Shown: positions 36,220 to 45,176 of the stretch, in pieces
How the letters are laid out: every line of letters begins with the position of its first letter
Numbering within the stretch: position 1 is the first letter of the stretch
Position numbers and translations under genes: made by a program
The notes under the pieces: model-generated
Database searches by the model: none
What the model saw: the letters and a program-made list of their open reading frames with translations, nothing else
Told to the model about the DNA's origin: nothing
NCBI GenBank assembly: GCA_963829965.1
Contig: CAWHLK010000038.1
Span: forward strand, 45,234 to 109,233
Direction of reading: 5' to 3'
DNA from: DASXZH01 sp963829965
GTDB lineage: Bacteria; Armatimonadota; Fimbriimonadia; Fimbriimonadales; Fimbriimonadaceae
DNA: 64,000 nucleotides

Positions 36220-36664
36220 AGGTGTCGAAGAACACGTTGGAGCCTTGCTTATAAACGATCACCAAATGGTCGTTTTCGTCCAAGCCCGCTCCTAGGACCG
36301 TGGCGTTAGGATAAGAGATTCCCAAAAACTCCCCATTCCAATAGTCGAGGGCCGCATAATCTGCTCTTGCGAATGCCGCCACGCCCGTATATGGGTCTAC
36401 GACAAAGCTAGTGACCGTTCCGCGAATCGCACGACTGCTTATCAGGTTTCCGTAAGGGTCGAAAGTGTTGAAAGATGCCGAACTCGCGCCTTGCTCAATG
36501 TCGTACACATCTTCCGCGTAGTCCCCGGCGATAAATGTAACGCTGGTTCCCGGGTTACGACTTAACTGCCAACCCTGCTCTACCTGGGAGGAACCCAATC
36601 GCGCGCAACCAAGCAGAAACAGCACGACCAAGAACTGCAGCCCCAAACCTCTCTTTGCTTGCAT
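36220..36664 (-). pseudogene. N-terminal half of the split exported Ig-like protein
   Basis: The signal peptide is LQFLVVLFLLGCARLGSSQ. The mature N-terminus reads VEQGWQLSRNPGTSVTFIAG, DVYDIEQGASSASFNTFDPY and VDPYTGVAAFARADYA, matching the same positions in the paralogs (VEKTWSVSENPGTSVTFID; DVYEVEQGATSATFNVLDPY-like). It runs into the IS at 36219 and would continue at 34845. A TAACAT hexamer 5 bases before its ATG at 36664 supports the start. Confidence 0.85.
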
Positions 36665-36669
36665 TCTCT

Positions 36670-36675
36670 ATGTTA
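36670..36675 (-). promoter_or_regulatory. -10-like TAACAT, 5 bases before the start at 36664
   Basis: TANNNT in the position expected for leaderless transcription, with no Shine-Dalgarno. Confidence 0.4.
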
Positions 36676-36712
36676 GCCCCGTTGAACGACTATCGTCAAA
36701 GAGTATTAGCTC

Positions 36713-36776
36713 CTACGGATTAACCGTCAGAGTCGCATTTGCCGATGTTGAGTTGAACGAGGTGGTAACCGTCACT
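36713..36776 (-). pseudogene. 3' remnant of another paralog
   Basis: Read on the minus strand it ends TVTTSFNSTSANATLTVNP and stop, nearly the same as the C-termini TATFNSTSTTATLTVTP and TASFNSTSAPATLSVNP of the paralogs. Only the last about 20 residues remain. The rest of the intergenic stretch to 37020 shows no gene or repeat that I can support. Confidence 0.65.
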
Positions 36777-37020
36777 GACGGAATCCGTCCTCTTTGGGCC
36801 CGCAGCCCTTATTGACTATAACACAGGTGGTTTCCCTGCGTAGGGATAGCTCCGAGAAGCAACGAATGAGCACTTTCTGAATCGATCTCGGGAAACATCG
36901 GCATGGCGCAATCTGCCGACCTAGCGACTCATAGATTCAGGCGATCACCCTCCTTGATCAGGGCGTAGAGCAAAGCCTCAGATTCTAACCTAAGGTCTCG
37001 CTGAGCAAATTGGCAGAGCC

Positions 37021-40000
37021 CTAAGGCGTTACCGTCAATGAAGCCGACTGCGACGAAGATCCCAAGGTAGCTGTGATCTTTGCCGTGGTCGCCGTAGTTA
37101 CCGCCTTGGTAGTTAGCAGGAAGAACGCGCCGGTTTGCCCCGCCGGGACGGTCACCGATACCGGCAAGGTCCATGGCCCCGTGCCGGAGAGCTTCACAAC
37201 ATCGCCGCTCGGCCCTGCCGGGCCGTTCAGGCTTACGACGCCGTAGGCCGTTTCGCCACCCACGATGCTTGACGGAACCAATATCAAATAGGAAACGGCG
37301 GCCTCCGAAACCGTCGTGCTTGCGGCAACGGTAGACGTGCCAAGCTTGGCGGTAATGGTCGCTGTTGCGGCAGCGCTTACCGCCTTGGTGGGCACCGAGA
37401 ACGAAACCGAGGTCTTCCCACCTGGAACGGTAACGGTTGCGGGAACGGTCCAGGAACCGGTTCCGGTAAGAGTTACGACGTCTCCTCCGGCTCCTGCCGG
37501 ATAGACAAGATTCAAAAGGCAGCTAGCCGAAGTCCCGCCGAACACCGAGCTTGGAAGAGTGATGCTTGCTATCGGCGACGGGATGACCGTGAAGTTGATC
37601 GTCTTGGTAATCGTGCCCAACTTTGCGGTAACGGAAGCTGAGGTTGAGACGGCCACAATTTCCGTGGCAATCGCCACGACAAGGCTCGACTTCTGGGCTG
37701 AGAATGTCCTTGTTCCGATCGGCCAGAGGGGGCCCGTTTGGGTAAACGTGACGACGTCTCCCGCGGGACCCTCGAGCCATTGAGCCCCAGGGTGACGTCT
37801 AGATACCCGCCTCCAGCGACCGTGCTGCTGGGTTCCGTGAACGTGGAAAGCGAAGCGGGGGTAACGGTTAGAGACGCGCTTTTTGTGACGCCATTGTAAG
37901 AGGCATTAATAGTAGCCGTGCCGTTAGCGCTGACGCCCAGGGTCGGAAGGGCAAATGTTGTTGAGCTCTGCCCTGCCGAAAGCTGGACGTAGACGGGAGG
38001 CGTTGGGATCGGCCCCGAGCCCGTAAGGGTTGCCTCCGTGCCATCCGCAGCCGGCCCGGACAGGTTCACCGTGCAAGCGGCATTTACTCCGCCGACCACG
38101 GAGGGCGGCGAAAGGGTGACGCTAATAATAGAGGGCGGATCCACTGAGAACGGGGTCGACTCCGAGTCAGGAGCCGACGGTTGCCGTGATCGTTACCGTG
38201 GTTGGAACGGCTACCTGAGTGGTAGTGATCGGGAATGTCGTCCAGCTTTGCGCAGCGGGAACCGTTACAGAAGCGGGCACCGTGAATCCCGATGTATCCG
38301 AGGAAAGCGTTACCTTGACTCCGCCAGTGCCAGCGTTATTGGGAAGGAGCAGCTTGCCGGTAGTATTGACTCCGCCGGTCGCCGGGTTAGGAGATATCTC
38401 AAGGGCCACGGCGGGGAAACTGAGGTCCGAAACAAATCCGGCCCCTGAATCATCCAAGGTGGTCTGATAAGCTCCGGTAGTGACCGGAAAATCGTTTGAC
38501 GCGGTAAACCCAGCAACCAGCGGATTCCCCGAGGAATCAAGAACCAGGCCGTTAACATAGTCCCCGCTGATGCCGCCTAGAAAGGTGCTCGTAAGCAACT
38601 GGGTGCAATCGGCGGTCAGTTTGGACACAAATCCAACAGGCTGCTGGTTATCAAAACCGTAATTACTTGTTTGATAAGCCCCTGCGGTAATCGGGAAGTC
38701 GCCTGCGTAAGTGTATCCGGCCGCTACCAAGTTTCCCGAGGCATCCACTGTTATAGAGGTGACTTCATCTTCGGCAATGCCGGGACCTGAACCGGTAAGG
38801 GTTCCGTCACTGCCACCGAGGTAGGAGCTGCTCATGAGGGTCTTGGCGTCTGCGCTGACTTTGGCGACAAAAGCCATTTCGCCATTTGATTCCGTTAGGG
38901 ATGTTTGGAACGCGCCGCTCGTCAGCGGAAAGTCGAGCGACCTTGTAGTACCGCCAAATTATCGCGTTTGCTGAACCGTCAAGCGCTATCGCAAAGGCAG
39001 AATCCCCTCCGCCGCCTCCAAGAAAGGTGCTGGCAAGCAAAGATTTGCAATTGGAGCTAACCTTCGCAAAGAAGGCATTCGAAAATCCATCGAGGAATGA
39101 TTTGTTCGTAGCCTGAAAAGCGCCCGTGCTGACAGGAAAGTTCGAGGAATTGGCATAGCCCGCGACCGCGATGTTCTGAGACGCATCAAGAGCAACCGCC
39201 TGGCCTCCATCGCCATTGCCGGCAACGTCGCCACTTCCGCCCAAATAGGTGCCGGCTACCAGCGTTTTCGCGTCGGAGCTCAACTTCACAATGTAGCAGG
39301 CTTTCGGTCCAAGAAGTGACTTCTGATAAGCGGTATTCGGCATCGGAAAGCCGGTGCTCGAGGCGTTCCCCACCACGACGAAATTGCCGCTGCTGTCCAC
39401 CGCAACCGCGTTTGCCTGGTCACCGGTTCCGCCGCTGGTACCGCCGAGATAGCTGCTTGCGAGCAGCTTTGTGCCGTCGGAACTGATCTTGGAGACAAAA
39501 CTAGTTGATAAGGCGCCGTCTATAGGGTTGGTCGCTTGGAAGGCGCCGGTGGTCGTCGGAAAGTTAGTTGAACCAGTTTGCCCGGCCACCACTGCGTTGC
39601 CCAAGGAGTCGAGGGCCAGAGCATTGGCAAAATCCCCTGGTCCGGCACCGGACCCGCCCAAGTAAGTGCTCGCAAGCAAGGTGGTGCAGGTTGGATTGAA
39701 CTTGGATACGAAGACGTTGCTGGAACCCTTGAGGGTCGTTTGATAGGCCCCTGTGGTGGTTGGAAAGTCTGAAGAACTGGAGCCGCCAGTGACGACGATG
39801 TCCTTCCCGGAATTGATTTTCACAGCGTTGATTTGGTCGAGAGTGCTGCCGCCAAGATAGGTAGAAAAGACGAGCGGGTCGATCACCACCGGCCGGCTTG
39901 AGTCATATGCGCCAAGGTCAAAGCGGATGATGTTGTTGTCGATCATCATTCGGCACGGCACCTGATTGATTGAGGCGCCTGCTTGCTGATAGGCGCGGAG

Positions 40001-40607
40001 GCCCTTTTCTTCGATTAAGCCGTAGGGGGTTTTGAGTTCCAGATTGCCATCCGGGAGAACCTGCATTCCTTGGGCGCCCTCGACTTTGAACCCAACCTGA
40101 GTTAAGTCGGCGTCGGGGTTCGCGACGATGTCGTAACGGGCGCCCCCTGGTCAAAGTAATAACGAACGGAGACACCGGGGTAAGGCTGCTCAACTTTGGT
40201 TTCTGAATAGCGGTGAACGCTGCTCGCCCACCAGCCGGGATTATCGCCTAGGAAATAATTTCGTCTCCCGGTAGCTTGCCAACGCCGGAAACGGCCGTTG
40301 GTTGGGCGTTCACGAACGTCATGCGTATGACGTCGCCGAGATACGTGCCTTGTGGACGCCAGTTTCGGATGTTAGGGTTGCGCTTTTGGTTCGGCTTGGC
40401 CACGAACCTGTAGTTGTCCATGACCAGCCCTTCCCCAGTGACCCAAAGGTTGAGGCCAGGGGACTTTGCCAAGAACCTAACCTGGCTATCCCATTGGCCC
40501 TTATTTTCTGAAAAGGCATGAGAAGAGGGAATTGCGGTCTGCGCGAAGCAGGATCCAACAACGGTCAGACATAAAAAAATTGAAGCATGCAACGAGCGGT
40601 GAGCCAT
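37021..40607 (-). pseudogene. Exported SBBP-repeat and Ig-like protein with five frameshifts
   Basis: Starting at ATG 40607 (Shine-Dalgarno AAGGGG): signal peptide LHASIFLCLTVVGSCFAQ, then a DUF7948-type N-terminus (FSENKGQWDSQVRFLAKSPG). Seven or more SBBP repeats follow (LASTYLGGSGAGPGDFANAL, DSSGNFVVVGNASSTGFP, TTTGAYQTTL), then Ig-like repeats to the stop at 37021. The frames change near 40262, 40140, 38957, 38170 and 37780; each time the next frame continues the same domain (for example GDNPGWWASSVHRYSETKVE after the first). The corrected length is about 1195 residues. It may be intact with consensus errors or a decaying gene; the density of breaks is the highest in the window. Confidence 0.75.
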
Positions 40608-40714
40608 TTTTCCCCTTAGTCCCGATTGATACGGTAGCTTCCATTAATGCACATTCACGTGGAAAATGCCGGCTCACTGAGTGTTTACGCGGGGAAACAG
40701 TCGCAATTTTGTAT

Positions 40715-42682
40715 TTAAGGGTTGACAGTAAGGGTTGCGATGGCCGTTGTCGAATTGAGGCTTGCCGTCACCGTCGCCGAAGATGCCTTTGTGACCTTGC
40801 TTGTCTTCACCACAAAGAACATCTGGCTAGCCCCTGCAGGGATCGTGATGGAGGCAGGAACCGTTGCATCCGTGCTGTTTGATTTTAGAGTGACCACCGT
40901 TTCTCCCAGAGCAATGGCATTGAGTACAACAAGAGCCTCCACGTTGTTGCCCCCAACAACTGGCGATGGCGAAAGGCTAAGGCTTGAAAGAGTTGCAGGC
41001 GATACCACGATGGTAGCGGTTTGACTTGTTGATCCCAACTTTGCGGTGACCGTAACAGGCGTGCTTACGCTCACCGAATGGAGGGTCGCAGTGAACGATT
41101 TGCTTAGGGAGCCGAAGGCAAGGGACACCGAAGCAGGCACCGTCACCGCGGGATTGTTTGAACTTAAAGACACCGTTTTGCCCGAGGGGCCGGCCTTGCC
41201 GGTGAGCGTTACCGTGCCCGTCGCTATTTGCGAAGCCGCAACAAGCTGGAGGCTGGCCACCGTTGCCGTCTTCACCACGGAACTTACAGTTCGGCGAACC
41301 GGAGGCGAGGCCATGGTTGCGCTAATCTGTACGGGCGTATCCACGTCGACTGGTGCGGTATCCAAAGCGAATGTCGTGCTCTGCGAAACGTCCAACTTCT
41401 CATCGCTAATGACAGAGGTGTCGTTGCTAGTCAGGGAAAGCTCTATTGGACTGGCAGCTGCTTCGTCCAGCGTTAAACTCAGGAGCAGAGCGCTTCCGCC
41501 GACGACCGTGGCAGGGCACGAAACGGAAGCCAGAGCGGGTCCATAGACGACTCCTTGGATGAAGGATGAGGAACTTGTTCCTCCGGTTGTTCCACCATAG
41601 GCGAGGACGTTTCCGTTAATCGCGATAGGCCCCACGTTGGCCGCACCCGGCACAGGGATGGATACTGACGAGGTGGCTCTGCCGTTCGCAGGGTTCAGAT
41701 TCTGCAGCTGTACAATTGATGAAGCGGAATCGTAAGTTTCGACGGTAGGGCCATTGGTATTGAATACGAGGCCGAGCGCTCCAATACTGTCCGTCCATAC
41801 AACACTTCCTGGGGTCGGACTGCTCGGTGAGAGTTGTATCAGTTGGCTTGCCGCTGCCAAATACATGTTCTGGGCCGAATCCACGTAGAAGTGGGCCGGT
41901 TCAATGTTTATCGGCGGAGACTGCCATAGGTCCTCGGATTGATTTGAAGGGTTTATGGCGTCGACGGAGACGTTTTCCTCCGTCGGCGTCTCTTGATGGT
42001 CGTAGAGTTCAAGGTAGTAATGGTTCCCTGTTTCGGCGAATCCAACAACATCCGTTCCCGATAGGGCTCCGTCGTCATAGCTTCTGCTCCAAAGTTTGTC
42101 TCCGAGCGAACCGCTGAACATCGCGGCGAAGGAAGTTCCGTCCGCGATTTTTCCCGTCCGACCGTAGACGATCACATTGCCTGACGGGTCAACGATTCCG
42201 GAAACCGAAGTTACTCCTCCGATCTGGGTGTTGATGTACCCGCTAAGGTCAGTGAAATAAACATTGCCATCGTTGGTTACGACCACGACGGGAGTGCCGT
42301 CATAAGGTACTAATCCAACCGCGAGGACAGTGCCGATGACGGTCGACGTGGACATGTAACCGTTCCAAAACACGGTGTAAACCTTCCCACCAGCTCCTAA
42401 TAACACATCCCCCCGAGCGTGGTCGACACAAAATGCCGAGATCGTGCCTGGAATGGATTGGCTTATTTCCAAGTCGCCAAATAGATTGAAAATATTGATC
42501 AAAGCTGAAGTCGAGCCTTGTTCGACATCGTAGACATTCCCCACGTCATCGCAATCAATAAAAGTGACGGATGTGCCCGGGTTCTCCGAAACACTCCAAG
42601 TTTTCTCTACCTGCGCTGAAGAATGGCAAGCCAAACCGAACAGCACAAAAGCCGCAAGTGTCAATCCTATCAAAGCTCTCAT
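40715..42682 (-). CDS. Exported beta-propeller/Ig-like protein, paralog of the split gene
   Basis: The product is 655 residues with a signal peptide (ALIGLTLAAFVLFGLACHSS) and a typical mature start (QVEKTWSVSENPGTSVTFID). A propeller-like first half has DDVGNVYDVEQGSTSALINI, VLAVGLVPYDGTPVVVVTND and GNVYFTDLSGYI; the second half has Ig-like repeats (GKAGPSGKTVSLSSNNPAVT, TVTAKLGSTSQTATIVVSP). ATG 42682 is chosen over 42700 because TACGAT ends 5 bases before it. It follows the same order as the genes at 33299-36664 and 42741-45002, so this is a tandem family. Function is unknown; it should be exported or surface-bound. There are no breaks. Confidence 0.75.
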   Translation of the reverse strand: MRALIGLTLAAFVLFGLACHSSAQVEKTWSVSENPGTSVTFIDCDDVGNVYDVEQGSTSALINIFNLFGDLEISQSIPGTISAFCVDHARGDVLLGAGGKVYTVFWNGYMSTSTVIGTVLAVGLVPYDGTPVVVVTNDGNVYFTDLSGYINTQIGGVTSVSGIVDPSGNVIVYGRTGKIADGTSFAAMFSGSLGDKLWSRSYDDGALSGTDVVGFAETGNHYYLELYDHQETPTEENVSVDAINPSNQSEDLWQSPPINIEPAHFYVDSAQNMYLAAASQLIQLSPSSPTPGSVVWTDSIGALGLVFNTNGPTVETYDSASSIVQLQNLNPANGRATSSVSIPVPGAANVGPIAINGNVLAYGGTTGGTSSSSFIQGVVYGPALASVSCPATVVGGSALLLSLTLDEAAASPIELSLTSNDTSVISDEKLDVSQSTTFALDTAPVDVDTPVQISATMASPPVRRTVSSVVKTATVASLQLVAASQIATGTVTLTGKAGPSGKTVSLSSNNPAVTVPASVSLAFGSLSKSFTATLHSVSVSTPVTVTAKLGSTSQTATIVVSPATLSSLSLSPSPVVGGNNVEALVVLNAIALGETVVTLKSNSTDATVPASITIPAGASQMFFVVKTSKVTKASSATVTASLNSTTAIATLTVNP

Positions 42683-42687
42683 TTTTA

Positions 42688-42693
42688 ATCGTA
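42688..42693 (-). promoter_or_regulatory. -10-like TACGAT, 5 bases before the start at 42682
   Basis: TANNNT in the position expected for leaderless transcription. It decides between ATG 42682 and the in-frame ATG 42700. Confidence 0.4.
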
Positions 42694-42740
42694 GCTCCAT
42701 AAGTCAAAGTGCCCGGCTTGAATGTCCCAACTTGGCATGA

Positions 42741-45002
42741 TCATGGATTCACAGACAACGTTGCCGGTGCAGATGTTGAGTTGAAGCTTGCGGTTATGGT
42801 CACCGAGGCTGCTTTGGTGACCTTGGCTGTCTTCACGACAAAGAACATCTGCTTCGCTTCGGCGGGAATGGTGATCGTGGGGGGAACCGTTGCATCCATG
42901 CTGTTTGACTTTAGAGTCACCACGACGCCTGCGGGCGGCGCCATGGCGTTGAGGACTACAAGAGCCTCCACATTTTTTCCGCCGACCACCGTTGTTGGGT
43001 TAAGACTGATGCTTGAAACCGCCGACGCGGTTGCGGTTAGGGTGGTGGTCGCCGTTTTGGATACGCCGTTGAAAGTCGCGGTGATGGTGACGTTGGCATT
43101 CGCTGCCACAGCCTTGGTAGTCACTAAAAACGTGACTGTGCCCTTGCCTCCGGGAACCAGAACGGAAGACGTCACGGCAAGGTCGGCGCTGTTGGAGTTG
43201 ACCGTTACCAAGTCTCCGTTTGGACCGGCGGCCCCGCTCAGGTTGATGGTCACGTTGCCGGTGTCGCCACCTTCTATCTTGCTGGGCGCGACCAAGCTTG
43301 AAAGCGCAGCCGGCGAAACGACAATCGTGGCGAATTGACTCGTTCCCGCCAAGCTCGCGGTGATCGTAACTGTAGTGCTGGCGCTCACGGCATGGAGAGT
43401 TGCGGTGAAGGTGTTGCTGGTCGCGCCAGGGGCGACGGTCACCGAAGCAGGAACGGTTACCGCGGCCACGTTTGAGCTCAGAGTTACGGTTTTGCCGGAA
43501 GGCCCCGCCTTACCGCTCAGAGTGACTGTTCCCGTTGCCGTAGTTGCCCCCTCCCCAAGCTTAAGGCTGGCAAGGGTTGCAGTCCTGACGACCGTTGTCG
43601 CAGATCGAAGGACGTTGGGGGAGCCCATAGCCGCAGACAGCGTCACAGGTGTATCAAGATCCACCGGCGCGGTATCCAGGGCAAATGGAGTGTCCTGGGC
43701 CAAGGAAAGGTTTCCATTTGAGATGACATCCGGTTCGCTCGATGTCAGCGATAGCGCAATGGGTGATGGCGGGACGGCATCTACCTTCAGCGTAAGCAGC
43801 AAGGCGCTACCCCCTATGACAGAGGGTTGGCAAATTGCGGCGCTCAGCGCCGGGCCGTAGACTACTGAGACTACTTCGGACTCTGAAGACGCGCCCCCAG
43901 TTGAGCCGCCAAAATAAACGGCATCGCTCGCTCCTCCAGCGGTAAAAGGGCCGATACTTGCCGAGGCGGGGATCGGGATCGTTGCTTCTGAAAGGACGCT
44001 TCCATTCGACAGCGAAAGATTGCTGAGAGTGACGTTTGCCGTTAGTGAGTCGTAGGCCTCGGCGACGAGCCCAAGCGCGTTCTCGGCGATCCCACTTCCA
44101 GAAGGCACGGACGCTGTCCATGCGACCTTGCCTTCACCGGCAGTAAGGCTCACAACTTGATTTGAAGATCCAAGGTACGGGTTCCCCAAGGAATCTGTAA
44201 AGATCGGGCCGATCGAAGCATCTATCTGTGGCGAATCCCAGAGATCCGAACTCCCATTGTTAAAAAGGATCGCTGCAACATAAACATAGGTACTACCAAC
44301 ACCGAAGCCCTTGACCGAAAGCTCAAAGAAAGCTGCGTCCGCATTGTAAGCATAACCTGCGATTTGGGTGCCCCCGAAATGCTCGAAGGAATAGCTTCGC
44401 TCAAAGAGATCGTCGCCGATCCCATCGCAAACCTCGACATACGTAGTGCTGTCACTAAGATTGCCCGACGAGCCAAAAATGGCGATGTGACCGAGCATGT
44501 CAACCTGCGCGGAACTACCGAGCACAGCCACACTGCGTGACGTGACCTTTGAAAATTCGCTAAATGTGGCGACTTCTGTAACCGAGCCCAAGTTGTACGC
44601 AAAGATGCCTTGGTCGTCCTCATCCAGGCCTCCGCCTATTACAGTCGCGCCACCGGGAGGGTTGAGGGCTAGGCTTTCGCCATCCCAATAAAAAAGGAAC
44701 CCATTGAGCTTCGTTGCAACAGCAGCCACGCCGGTAAACGGGTCGACCGTAAGACTAACGACCGTGCCCTGCAACAGTCGGCTCTTCACCAAATTCCCAT
44801 AAGGATCAAGGACATTGAAGGTCGCGGAAGTGGCGCCCTGTTCGACTTCGTAGACGTTGTCTTCGTCGTCACTTTGAAGATACGTCACCTCGGTGCCCGA
44901 GTTATGGCTGATTTCCCAAGCTTGCTCGGCTTGTCCCAAGGCAAACCGTGTGAAACCCAGTAGCAGCAGAGCAACTGATCCGGCCAATTGAAAAACTTTC
45001 AT
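42741..45002 (-). CDS. Exported beta-propeller/Ig-like protein, largest paralog (753 aa)
   Basis: Signal peptide: LAGSVALLLLGFTRFALGQ. The mature N-terminus (AEQAWEISHNSGTEVTYLQS) and the units DNVYEVEQGATSATFNVLDP and VDPFTGVAAVATKLNGFLF match the paralogs. It has one more Ig-like repeat than the 655-residue copy (GAAGPNGDLVTVNSNSADLA inserted), ending TASFNSTSAPATLSVNP. A GGAG sits 11 bases before ATG 45002; the frame is open to 45026. No catalytic residues are visible. The three paralogs probably arose by tandem duplication. Confidence 0.75.
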   Translation of the reverse strand: MKVFQLAGSVALLLLGFTRFALGQAEQAWEISHNSGTEVTYLQSDDEDNVYEVEQGATSATFNVLDPYGNLVKSRLLQGTVVSLTVDPFTGVAAVATKLNGFLFYWDGESLALNPPGGATVIGGGLDEDDQGIFAYNLGSVTEVATFSEFSKVTSRSVAVLGSSAQVDMLGHIAIFGSSGNLSDSTTYVEVCDGIGDDLFERSYSFEHFGGTQIAGYAYNADAAFFELSVKGFGVGSTYVYVAAILFNNGSSDLWDSPQIDASIGPIFTDSLGNPYLGSSNQVVSLTAGEGKVAWTASVPSGSGIAENALGLVAEAYDSLTANVTLSNLSLSNGSVLSEATIPIPASASIGPFTAGGASDAVYFGGSTGGASSESEVVSVVYGPALSAAICQPSVIGGSALLLTLKVDAVPPSPIALSLTSSEPDVISNGNLSLAQDTPFALDTAPVDLDTPVTLSAAMGSPNVLRSATTVVRTATLASLKLGEGATTATGTVTLSGKAGPSGKTVTLSSNVAAVTVPASVTVAPGATSNTFTATLHAVSASTTVTITASLAGTSQFATIVVSPAALSSLVAPSKIEGGDTGNVTINLSGAAGPNGDLVTVNSNSADLAVTSSVLVPGGKGTVTFLVTTKAVAANANVTITATFNGVSKTATTTLTATASAVSSISLNPTTVVGGKNVEALVVLNAMAPPAGVVVTLKSNSMDATVPPTITIPAEAKQMFFVVKTAKVTKAASVTITASFNSTSAPATLSVNP

Positions 45003-45176
45003 TGCTTGGGTATCTCCTGAAACCAAAGCGCCCCCGGAAACGGTCCCGGAGGCTGTTCGCTTACGGTTTCGTCCCTCAGTTACCCGATGGTAACATTCAT
45101 CACGTCAACCATTCATATATAAAAGCTCATCCAAAACGTATATACCGAAAACGCAACAATCCCCGAGGTCCGATTT

